NCBI RefSeq assembly: GCF_009827635.1
Contig: NZ_WTYW01000001.1
Coordinates: 1,444,001-1,508,000, forward strand
DNA length: 64,000 nucleotides
From: Parapontixanthobacter aurantiacus
GTDB lineage: Bacteria; Pseudomonadota; Alphaproteobacteria; Sphingomonadales; Sphingomonadaceae
Reading direction: 5' to 3'
Positions 36,301 through 43,336 of the stretch are shown piece after piece; the first letter of the stretch is position 1; the number at the start of each line of letters is the position of its first letter. The position numbers and the translations under genes are program-made. The notes under the pieces are model-generated. The model made no database searches. It was not told where the DNA came from and saw nothing but the letters and a program-made list of their open reading frames with translations.

Positions 36301-36444
36301 ATCGCCGGGGTCTTCACCCTGTTCCTCACCCCGGTCATCTATCTCGCGGTCGCCCGGTTCGGCAATCCGCGCAGTGTCGACCTGTCGCGCCTGCGCGAGG
36401 AGATCGACGACGTCGACGAAGACATGACGGTCGCTCCTGCATGA
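33343..36444 (+). CDS. RND multidrug efflux pump, HAE1 type (AcrB/MdtBC-like)
   Basis: The 1033-residue inner-membrane transporter has the 12-helix RND layout with two large periplasmic loops. TM4 carries the proton-relay pair in ATGLIVDDAIVVLEN (near residue 400). The HAE1 features DLPMLAVKRPL at the start and the second-half VMLIGLMAKNGILIVEFADQ mark a drug rather than heavy-metal (CzcA) pump. Substrates cannot be predicted. The adjacent copper genes are convergent, so a copper role is not supported by the operon. Confidence 0.92.
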   Translation: MNNKTDLPMLAVKRPLTIGVINLLIVIAGIAALLGVEVRELPNVDRPIVSVTANLPGAAPETMDAEVTSVLEDAVARVSGVRQISASSEENNSRIRVEFNPGIDLDTAASDVREAVSRVTRELPERVEQVTVVKADQDAQPIMTLAVVSTRYDQAELTRIVENDIVPELLTAEGVASIEEFGTRPRQMRVSVDPARLNRFGLTLTDVADALESAPYDVPVGSFRSDAQELVVRAEASATDPQRIEDVVIDGTTRIGDVAEAGFAPANATNFVRLDGQPIIGLGVVRQASSNTIEISSSIRDGVERINQRFDGLRIEVVSDDAEFIRISVREVLITLGFTIAVVIATMLVFFRSWRATLVPSATIPVALVGVVAGIWLMGFSINLLTLLALVLATGLIVDDAIVVLENAQRLQNKGLGQRAAAVVGTRQVFFAIIATTAVLISVFVPISFLPSEAGRLFREFGFTLAVAVIISSFVALSLVPALAAKFDLTSQDEEQGRLSRWGGYANNRYESLLKRCLDRPRIVGIVSVVLAGAAGLLYSQLDNELVPDEDRGVINVDASGPDGVGIDFMDGELDEIEYVLQPYLDSGVIESTFSIVGRYDPNRVRVTAQLADWSERSQSQTEIVDELNEPLQEIPGSRINARGRGTLSFGGGGNGIEVALTGAEYDTIYQSAQALAEAIDTNSDILSNPDISYQPTQPQLSIRIDRQRAADLGVDLADLAQTLRAMVGGDDLIDLNVGDQAVPIFLTAQAVTVTNPSDLRNLNVRGRDGALVPLSSVTVIEEQGIAAELDRTEQRRAIEVEANIAAGTPLRDAVDEIERLAEETVAEDVDMLLQGEAESLEETSNDLLLTYAFALVIVLLVLVAQFESLTSALVVVLTVPFALAAAIFALFLSGTSLNIYSQIGLVMLIGLMAKNGILIVEFADQLRHQGRELREAVEEAAAIRLRPIAMTLISTVLGAVPLILASGAGSEARQSIGWVIFGGLGIAGVFTLFLTPVIYLAVARFGNPRSVDLSRLREEIDDVDEDMTVAPA

Positions 36445-37871
36445 TCCGCCAAATGCTGATCCTGTCCGGCGCTCTCGGCGTCGCGGGCTGCGCGAGCATC
36501 GAGCCCGATATCCTCGTTCCCGACACGTCCGGCCCCCTCGCCTATGCGACTGACCTGCCGCCCGCCGGGCTCGAAGGAGAATGGTGGCGCGGGTTCGACG
36601 ATCCGGTGATGGACGCGCTTATCGAGCAGGGACTTGCCGCCAATCTCGACATCGACGCCGCTGGCGACCGGCTCGGCGCGGCGGACGCGCTGCTAAGGGC
36701 CGAGCGGGCAGACCGCCTGCCGTCCGTCGATGGCACGGTGGAAGGGGGTGTGGACTTGCGCTCCGACAGCGAGATCACCTTGGCCGCCGGGCTGTTCGGC
36801 CTGTTCAATCCGGACCTCAATGGCCGGCTGGCCGCCGAAATCCGCGCCGCAGTGGCCGACTACGCGGAGGCTGATTATATCCTAGCCGATCGACGCCGGA
36901 TCGTCGCGGGAGCCATCGCCAATCAGTATATCGAATACCGGCGCAGCGGCGCGCAGCTTGCCCTGCTCGAGGAATCGACCGACCTTCAGCGCCAGACGCT
37001 GCGCATCGTGCAGTTGCGCTTCGAGGCGGGTCTGGCGGCCAATCTCGATGTCCGCCGCGCTGCCGCCGATCTCGCCCAGACGCGGGCGCGCCAGGGTCTG
37101 ATAGCCATTGCCCGCGCCAATTCCGCCAATGCGCTGGCCGCCCTGCTGGCAGAACCACCCGGAGCCTATGTCCCGCCATCCTTCGGCGAGACGGCGAGCA
37201 TTCCCGACTACGCCGCCGGACCGGTTGCGGGCGTTCCCGCCGACCTTTTGCGGCGACGGACCGACATTCTCGCCGCCGAAGCAAGGCTGGCGCAGGCAGC
37301 CGCCACCATTGGCATCGAGCGCGCGGATTTGCGCCCCTCCCTCACCATTCCAGGAACGCTGGCAGCGGGCGACGGCACGCTGGGCGGGCTGTTCAACGAC
37401 TTCCTGCTCGGTCTCGGCGCAGCACTCGACCTGCCGCTGTTCGACGGCGGACGCCGGCGCGCGGAGGTGAATGCCGCACGGTTCGAGGCCGAAGCGCGGC
37501 TCGCCGAATATCGCGCGACCTTCCTCGATGCGCTGGGCGAGGTGGAGAATGCGCTCGTCTCGATCGAGGCCTATCGTCAGCGCAACGAGGCGCTGCGCGA
37601 AGCGATCGAGGAAAGCGAGACGGCACTCGGCCAGTCGAACGCGCTGTATCGCGAGGGGCTGGCATCGCTGTTCGACGTCCTCGACGCGCAGCGCCAGCTC
37701 ATCGCCAGCCGCCAGTCGCTGATCGACAGCGAAGCCGCGCTCGCCAGTTCCTTCGTCGCATTTCACGTCGCTGTCGGATCGGAGGGGTTCGAGCGCGATC
37801 CGGCGCGGGTCGTGCCGGTCATGCAACGGGGCGAGACGCGCTCGCCCGAGAACTCAGAACCAGAAGCGTAG
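36441..37871 (+). CDS. NodT-family outer-membrane efflux channel lipoprotein
   Basis: The 476-residue lipoprotein has the lipobox GVAGC (cysteine 17) and two TolC-like repeats (for example GLAANLDVRRAAADLAQTRA, PADLLRRRTDILAAEARLAQ, LYREGLASLFDVLDAQRQ). It forms the outer-membrane duct of the adaptor-pump-channel complex. The start overlaps the pump stop by four bases, giving a coupled three-gene operon. Its last 18 bases overlap the convergent copB. Confidence 0.92.
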   Translation: MIRQMLILSGALGVAGCASIEPDILVPDTSGPLAYATDLPPAGLEGEWWRGFDDPVMDALIEQGLAANLDIDAAGDRLGAADALLRAERADRLPSVDGTVEGGVDLRSDSEITLAAGLFGLFNPDLNGRLAAEIRAAVADYAEADYILADRRRIVAGAIANQYIEYRRSGAQLALLEESTDLQRQTLRIVQLRFEAGLAANLDVRRAAADLAQTRARQGLIAIARANSANALAALLAEPPGAYVPPSFGETASIPDYAAGPVAGVPADLLRRRTDILAAEARLAQAAATIGIERADLRPSLTIPGTLAAGDGTLGGLFNDFLLGLGAALDLPLFDGGRRRAEVNAARFEAEARLAEYRATFLDALGEVENALVSIEAYRQRNEALREAIEESETALGQSNALYREGLASLFDVLDAQRQLIASRQSLIDSEAALASSFVAFHVAVGSEGFERDPARVVPVMQRGETRSPENSEPEA

Positions 37872-39134
37872 TCCGACGACGAAATTGGTGACGCTGGGAT
37901 CTTCGCCCGCCGCGCGCGCATAATCGGCGCTGTCGCCGAGTTTCCATTCCTGTTCGATGCCGACATAGGGCGCGAATTCACGGACGAATTCGTAGCGCAG
38001 GCGAATGCCCGCCTCGATTGTGTCGATGCCCGCCCCGATCCCTGCTTCAGGAATGTCCTGCGCTGACAGGGAGATCTCGGCGCGCGGTTGCAGGATCAAC
38101 CGCTGCGTGATGCGCTGATCGAGTTCGGCCTCGGCGCTGGCAGTCAGTTCGCCTTCGGTCGACAGGAACAACGCCCCGTCGACTTCGAAGAGATAGGGCG
38201 CAAGTCCCTGCACGCCGAGAACGGCATGGGTCCGCTCGGCTCCGGCGAAGTCCTGCCGGATGCCGGCCTGCAAGTCGAACCACGGTCCGATGGCGCGGCT
38301 GTAGAGCGCCTGCACCTCCGCCTGCTCGATATCCTCGCCGAAGCTGCCCTCGCCTTCGGATTTCAGCCAGAGCTTGTCGATGTCGCCGCCATACCAGGCG
38401 TCCGCATCCCAGAGATAACCGTCCTCGCCCTCGCGCGCGCGATATTCGAAGCGGTCGAAGCGCACCGCGCCGTAGGACTGCCCGCCCTGGTTCTTGCGCA
38501 ATTCTTCCCGGCTTTCCCGCATGGCCTCGACGCCCCAGATCGCTTCGGCCGCGCGGGCGGGTCCGCTTCCGGCCGATGGCGGCGGCGGGGCGTAAGGTAT
38601 GTCCTGCGGAGCAGAGGGCTGAGCGTGCTGCGAATGGTCCATTTGGGAATGGTCCATCTGGGAGTGGTCATGCGTCGGCTGGGCGGCGGTCTGACCGTGT
38701 TGCGAATGATCCATCGCTTGATGCTGCGAGTGGTCCATCTGCGAATGGTCGTGCGCGGGTTGGTTAGCAGGCTGCGCGTGCTGCGAGTGGTCCATCGCTT
38801 CGTGCTGTGAATGATCCATCTGCGAATGGTCGTGCGCGGGTCGGTCAGCAGGCTGCGCATGCTGCGAATGGTCCATCTGCGAGTGGTCCATCTGCGAGTG
38901 GTCCATCTGCGAGTGGTCCATCTGCGAATGATCCATCGCTTGATGTTGCGAATGGTCCATCGCTCCATGGGCCGAATGGTCCATCGGTTGCTGCTCGTCC
39001 GCCTCGGGCTGTTCAACCGTGCTCGTTCCGGCGTGAGCCCCCCCATGCCCCTCATGCCCCTCATGCTGAGCCAGCGCGGGCGTCGCAGCGAGCACGATCA
39101 GCGAAGCGGCAACAGCGATTGCCGAGCGCCTCAT
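37854..39134 (-). CDS. copB: Copper-resistance outer-membrane protein CopB with Met/His repeats
   Basis: The 426-residue protein has a cleavable signal (about residues 1-23, ending ALAQ), a 150-residue low-complexity stretch of MDHSQ and HDHSQ units that should bind copper, and a C-terminal outer-membrane beta-barrel of the CopB/PcoB family (AEAIWGVEAMRESREELRKNQG, ending in FVVGLRFWF with a C-terminal Phe). CopB acts with CopA in periplasmic copper handling. The ATG at 39134 overlaps the copA stop. The repeat region comes from tandem 15-base units in the DNA. Confidence 0.9.
   Translation of the reverse strand: MRRSAIAVAASLIVLAATPALAQHEGHEGHGGAHAGTSTVEQPEADEQQPMDHSAHGAMDHSQHQAMDHSQMDHSQMDHSQMDHSQMDHSQHAQPADRPAHDHSQMDHSQHEAMDHSQHAQPANQPAHDHSQMDHSQHQAMDHSQHGQTAAQPTHDHSQMDHSQMDHSQHAQPSAPQDIPYAPPPPSAGSGPARAAEAIWGVEAMRESREELRKNQGGQSYGAVRFDRFEYRAREGEDGYLWDADAWYGGDIDKLWLKSEGEGSFGEDIEQAEVQALYSRAIGPWFDLQAGIRQDFAGAERTHAVLGVQGLAPYLFEVDGALFLSTEGELTASAEAELDQRITQRLILQPRAEISLSAQDIPEAGIGAGIDTIEAGIRLRYEFVREFAPYVGIEQEWKLGDSADYARAAGEDPSVTNFVVGLRFWF
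38862..38936 (-). repeat. Tandem 15-base repeats coding for MDHSQ units in copB
   Basis: Five adjacent 15-base units occupy this span. Three are identical (CTGCGAGTGGTCCAT as read on the plus strand, 38877-38921) and the two flanking units differ by one or two bases. Each encodes Met-Asp-His-Ser-Gln. Similar units recur through about 38610-38970, including duplicated blocks with MDHSQHAQPA, giving about a dozen MDHSQ copies in total. This favours copy-number change by slippage without frameshift. Confidence 0.9.
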
Positions 39135-40933
39135 GCCGCATCCTCCGGCGAGGCGACCGTGACGATCTGGAACATGCCCGAATGCATGTGATAGAGCAGG
39201 TGACAGTGGAACGCCCAATCCCCCGGCTCGTCCGCCGTCAGATCGAAGGTGGCACTGCCCCCTGGCTGCACGATCATCGTGTGTTTTTGCGGCTGGAAAC
39301 CTTCGGGCGCGCCGTTCACCAGCTCGAAGAAATGGCCGTGCAGGTGGATGGGGTGCGCCATCATCGTGTCGTTGACGAGCTTCACCCGCACCCGCTCGTT
39401 ATAGGCGAAGCGGATCGGCTCGTCGCTGACGGCGGAGAACTTCGTCCCGTCGAACGACCACATATAGCGTTCCATGTTGCCGGTCAGGTGAATTTCCATC
39501 TGCCGCGACGGGGTGCGCGGATCGTCGTTCCGCGCCAGCGCGACAAGGTCCCGATAGTTCAGCACCCGCCCCTCGACATTGTCGAGACCTACGCCCGGAT
39601 CGCCCATCCGGTCCGCCGGATTGGACGAGACCATGTCGAGCCCCGGCGAGACCTTCACGTCGGGCGGAAGTTTCGACACGTCGCGCATGTTCATGTCGCC
39701 ATGATCCATCGCGCCCATGCCGCCGGTGTCCGAAGCCGCCGGCCCGTGTCCCATCGCGGAATGATCCATCGAACCGTGATCCATTGCCGAACCAGAGCCG
39801 GTGCCGTGATCCATCCCCGGCAGATCGTGGTTCATGCCCATGTCGGCCATCGTCAGTAGCGGCGCATCGCGCAGCGGCGGCACGGCGGCGCGTGCCCCCG
39901 GACGGCTCGCCAACGTGGCGAGCGCCATGCCCGACCGGCCCATGCTTTCCGCGACGATGGAATATGCTTCGGCGGTCTGCGGTTCGATGACGATGTCGTA
40001 TGTCTCCGCCGTGCCGATCTGGAACTCGTCCACCTCGACCGGGTGGACATTCTGCCCGTCCGCCGCAACGACCGTCAGCTTGAGGCCCGGGATGCGGATG
40101 TTGAAGAACGTCATCGCGCTGCCGTTAATGATCCTCAGGCGAATGCGCTCGCCGGGGCGGAACGCGTATTCGAGGCCATCGTCGGGGCCATGACCATTGG
40201 CGAGATAGGTATAGGCAGGCGCCGTCACGTCGAGGATGTCGGTCGGCATCATCCGCATCCGCGCCCACATCCGGCGCTGTTCGCCCGACATGGGATAGTC
40301 GTCCGTCCAGCTCGTCTTCTTGTAGTTGAAATACTCCTCACCCGTCTTCAGTTTCCGCATCACGTCGTGCGGGTGCATCGGGGTGAACTCGCTCAGGAGA
40401 AGGACGTAGTCGCGGTCTGCCGCAACCGGGTCGGGGCCGGCGGGATCGACGACGATCGGGCCGTAATGGCCGGACTGTTCCTGCAAATCGGAATGGCTGT
40501 GCCACCAATAGGTCCCGGACTGACGAACCGGGAACTCGGCAACGAAAGTTTCGCCGGCGGGGATACCGGGGAAGCTCACGCCCGGCACGCCGTCGAGCTG
40601 GAACGGCAGGAGCAGACCGTGCCAGTGGACGGAGGTATCGACGTCGAGCCCGTTGTGAACGGCAAGGCGGACGCTCGTGCCCTCCTTCAGCCGCAGGAGG
40701 GGGCCGGGCACGCTGCCATTAACCGCGATCGCATGGCCGCGCCGCTTTCCGACGGTATGCATCCCTTCCGCGACATGGAGGTCGATAGCCGGGCCGCTCG
40801 CTTCGTCGAAGCCGCGGCGCACGTCGCCCATGCCGATCGACTGGCCGCGCGCCCATGCGGGAACGGCCAGGACGCCGCCCGAAAGCATCGCGCCCTTCAG
40901 CAGGGTCCGTCGGGACAGGTCGGGTCGAAACAT
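39131..40933 (-). CDS. copA: Copper-resistance multicopper oxidase CopA (Tat-exported)
   Basis: About 600 residues. The N-terminus has a Tat motif (SRRTLLKGAMLSGG). Cupredoxin ligand clusters are HWHGLLLP, YWWHSHSD, the HPIHLHGHFFE segment and the HCHLLYHMHSGMF end. A methionine/histidine-rich insert (MDHGSMDHSAMGHG region, about residues 370-425) is typical of CopA/PcoA, which oxidise Cu(I) in the periplasm. The start is ATG 40933 or the in-frame TTG 40939; a GAGGAG lies upstream and fits the TTG slightly better in spacing. copB follows with a four-base overlap. Confidence 0.92.
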   Translation of the reverse strand: MFRPDLSRRTLLKGAMLSGGVLAVPAWARGQSIGMGDVRRGFDEASGPAIDLHVAEGMHTVGKRRGHAIAVNGSVPGPLLRLKEGTSVRLAVHNGLDVDTSVHWHGLLLPFQLDGVPGVSFPGIPAGETFVAEFPVRQSGTYWWHSHSDLQEQSGHYGPIVVDPAGPDPVAADRDYVLLLSEFTPMHPHDVMRKLKTGEEYFNYKKTSWTDDYPMSGEQRRMWARMRMMPTDILDVTAPAYTYLANGHGPDDGLEYAFRPGERIRLRIINGSAMTFFNIRIPGLKLTVVAADGQNVHPVEVDEFQIGTAETYDIVIEPQTAEAYSIVAESMGRSGMALATLASRPGARAAVPPLRDAPLLTMADMGMNHDLPGMDHGTGSGSAMDHGSMDHSAMGHGPAASDTGGMGAMDHGDMNMRDVSKLPPDVKVSPGLDMVSSNPADRMGDPGVGLDNVEGRVLNYRDLVALARNDDPRTPSRQMEIHLTGNMERYMWSFDGTKFSAVSDEPIRFAYNERVRVKLVNDTMMAHPIHLHGHFFELVNGAPEGFQPQKHTMIVQPGGSATFDLTADEPGDWAFHCHLLYHMHSGMFQIVTVASPEDAA

Positions 40934-41135
40934 GTGCAAGAAAACTCCTCGTTCGGGTTAAATTTAAGGGCTCGAATGCATGTCTTCAACCGTGACAGGG
41001 GGCGGTTGCGACGCATGCGCTTCGCCCTTTTCTAGCCGACCGAAAATGAATGCTCGGTGCGCTTAGACCCCTTCTTGGCATCAGTGTGCACTATTCATTG
41101 CAAAGTGCCGAAAACTGCGCTGAAAGAGCCTGCAA
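40934..41135. promoter_or_regulatory. Divergent intergenic region of copA and the spermidine-synthase-like gene
   Basis: The 202 bases must contain promoters for copA (leftward) and the membrane/spermidine-synthase-like gene (rightward, GTG at 41136). Reading leftward, GAGGAG is the likely copA ribosome site. I find no clear CueR- or CopR-type operator by eye. Near 41088-41108 lies an imperfect inverted repeat, GCACT with AGTGC arms, whose role is unknown. Confidence 0.4.
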
Positions 41136-43325
41136 GTGCCCGTTTTCCGCCAACCTCCGCTGTATCTGCGCCTCCTTTTCGCTGCTGCCATCTTCGGCGG
41201 CAGCTTCCTCCTGTTCGTCATCCAGCCCTTCGTTGCGCGGCTCGCCTTGCCGCTTTTGGGCGGTGCTCCGGCGGTCTGGAACAGCGCGATGGTGGTCTTT
41301 CAGATCCTGCTCCTGGCGGGTTATCTCTACGCGCATCTGCTTGCGAGAATGCCTGTAAAACGGCAGTTTTCCGTACATCTTGCGTTGCTGCTGCTGTCCG
41401 CATTCACCCTGCCGATCGCGCTTGCCGAGCTGCCCGAACCGGCGCCGGGATGGCAGATCTTGTGGGTGCCCGCGCTCATCACGGCGACCATCGGACCCGT
41501 GTTCTTTTTGCTGTCCGCGCAATCCTCCCTCATCCAGCGCTGGTATGGCGGTATCGAGGCGGCGGGCGATCCCTACCGGCTCTATGCAATCTCGAATATC
41601 GGCAGTTTTGCGGGGCTTATCGCCTATCCCTTCCTCATCGAACCGCGCCTGAACCTCGCGACCCAAGGCGTGCTGTGGGCGATCGGTTTCGCGCTCGTCG
41701 GTTGTCTTGTCGGAGCGATCGCAGTCCTGCGCTGGCGCCTTCCCGACGCGATCGAAGCGCCGCAAGTAGCTGTCCGCGCACCCCGCCTCGCGAAGCGGCG
41801 CATCGCCCTGTGGATCACGCTCGCTGCCGTCCCGTCGGGGCTGACCCTTTCGACCACGACGCTGCTGACGACCGACCTTATGGCGATGCCGCTGCTATGG
41901 GTCATTCCTTTGTCGCTGTATTTGCTGAGCTTTTCCATTGCCTTCACCGACTCCGGACACTGGCATCGCATCCTGAGCATCTACGCGCCCATCCTGCTGC
42001 TGCTTGTCGGAGGTCTTGCGATGATCTCGGGAGGGCAGTCGAACCCGGCCATCGCGCTCGCCATGGTGGCGCTCCTTTTCGTCCTGTCCGTCGCACTTCA
42101 CGCCAGGCTCTACGCCCTTCGCCCGGCTCCGCGCCGCCTGACGTTCTTCTACCTGATGGTGGCAGTGGGCGGAGCGAGCGGCGGTATCTTCGTCGCCCTT
42201 ATCGCGCCTGTCCTGTTCGACTGGGTGTACGAGCACGCCCTGCTTCTTTTGATGGCAGGAGCGCTTTGCGCGCATCGCCCGCTTCTTCCCTTTCTTTCGC
42301 GCATACGATTGCAGCGGTGGCAATCGAGCGCGCTGATCCTCGTCGCCCTTACGACAGTGGCCGTCCTCGCATGGTTTCTCGGTCGCGCAGTAGCGGCAGG
42401 GCGCATCGCCGACATCTTCTGGATGGCAATGGCGATCATGGTCGTCGGCCTGTTCCTCATCGGACGGCGCGCGGCCTATACGGCGACGCTAGCGATGCTC
42501 ATGCTGGGTCTGGGCGGGTTCCTGACCCTTCAGGCGAGCTTCGAAGGAAACCGCTCACGCAGCTATTTCGGCGTTTACTCGGTCGAGCGAACGGAGGGCG
42601 GCCGCCTGCGGCAGCTGACCCATGGCACCACGATGCATGGCGAACAATGGCTGGTCGAGGGGCGCGAATACGAGCCGACCGCCTACTACGGACGCAGCGC
42701 CGGGGTTGGCCTCGCGCTCGAGGCAGCGGGCAGCGATGCGCGAGTCGGAGTGGTGGGCCTCGGCGTCGGTACGCTCGCCTGCTATCGCAAGCCCGGACAG
42801 GAATGGACGTTCTACGAGATCGATCCGGAAATTGCGCGCTACTCACGCGAGGGCGTGTTCACCTTCGTTGAGGATTGCGCCCCGAACAGTCGCATCGTGA
42901 TCGGTGACGCCCGCATCCGCCTCGGCGAAGAACCGGATGACACATTCGACGTTCTCGTGGTCGACGCCTTCAGTTCCGACGCCATTCCGCTTCATTTGCT
43001 CACGCGCGAAGCGTTTGCCGGCTATCGACGCGTCCTCGAACCTGACGGGTTGTTGCTCGTGCATATATCCAACCGCTTCATCGACCTGGAGCCGACGATC
43101 TCCGCAATTGCCGGGGCGATGGGCTGGAGCGCAAGATTGCGCTCGGACGAACCCGAAGGCGACGCCGGACTGACCGCATCCGACTGGATCGTGCTCGCTG
43201 CCGATGAAGAACGACTGACGCGCCTATCGGCGAACTCCGAAGAGGAGTGGACCGAACTAGCAGAACCGAACGCGCCGCCGATAACCGACGACAACGCGTC
43301 GCTTTTGTCGCTTTTTCGCTTCTGA
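41136..43325 (+). CDS. Polytopic membrane protein fused to a spermidine-synthase-like domain
   Basis: The 729-residue protein starts at GTG. The first about 480 residues form 12 or more hydrophobic helices of the fused spermidine-synthase transporter type. Residues about 495-700 resemble a Rossmann methyltransferase or spermidine synthase (VGVVGLGVGTLACYRKPG, FYEIDPEI, and DVLVVDAFSSDAIPLHLLTREAF). The acidic residues needed to bind putrescine and decarboxylated SAM are not obvious, so polyamine synthesis is not assured; similar fusions are uncharacterised. It stands alone between divergent copA and the convergent molybdenum dehydrogenase operon. Confidence 0.8.
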   Translation: MPVFRQPPLYLRLLFAAAIFGGSFLLFVIQPFVARLALPLLGGAPAVWNSAMVVFQILLLAGYLYAHLLARMPVKRQFSVHLALLLLSAFTLPIALAELPEPAPGWQILWVPALITATIGPVFFLLSAQSSLIQRWYGGIEAAGDPYRLYAISNIGSFAGLIAYPFLIEPRLNLATQGVLWAIGFALVGCLVGAIAVLRWRLPDAIEAPQVAVRAPRLAKRRIALWITLAAVPSGLTLSTTTLLTTDLMAMPLLWVIPLSLYLLSFSIAFTDSGHWHRILSIYAPILLLLVGGLAMISGGQSNPAIALAMVALLFVLSVALHARLYALRPAPRRLTFFYLMVAVGGASGGIFVALIAPVLFDWVYEHALLLLMAGALCAHRPLLPFLSRIRLQRWQSSALILVALTTVAVLAWFLGRAVAAGRIADIFWMAMAIMVVGLFLIGRRAAYTATLAMLMLGLGGFLTLQASFEGNRSRSYFGVYSVERTEGGRLRQLTHGTTMHGEQWLVEGREYEPTAYYGRSAGVGLALEAAGSDARVGVVGLGVGTLACYRKPGQEWTFYEIDPEIARYSREGVFTFVEDCAPNSRIVIGDARIRLGEEPDDTFDVLVVDAFSSDAIPLHLLTREAFAGYRRVLEPDGLLLVHISNRFIDLEPTISAIAGAMGWSARLRSDEPEGDAGLTASDWIVLAADEERLTRLSANSEEEWTELAEPNAPPITDDNASLLSLFRF

Positions 43326-43336
43326 AACGAAGCGCG

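Noticed and set aside
38610-38970. Short regularly spaced repeats that could suggest a CRISPR array.
   Set aside because: They are in-frame MDHSQ codons of copB with no unique spacers and no cas genes.
36441-39134. The RND pump as a dedicated copper efflux system because it adjoins copA and copB.
   Set aside because: The operons are convergent rather than shared, and the pump carries HAE1-type drug features, so adjacency alone does not support a copper role.
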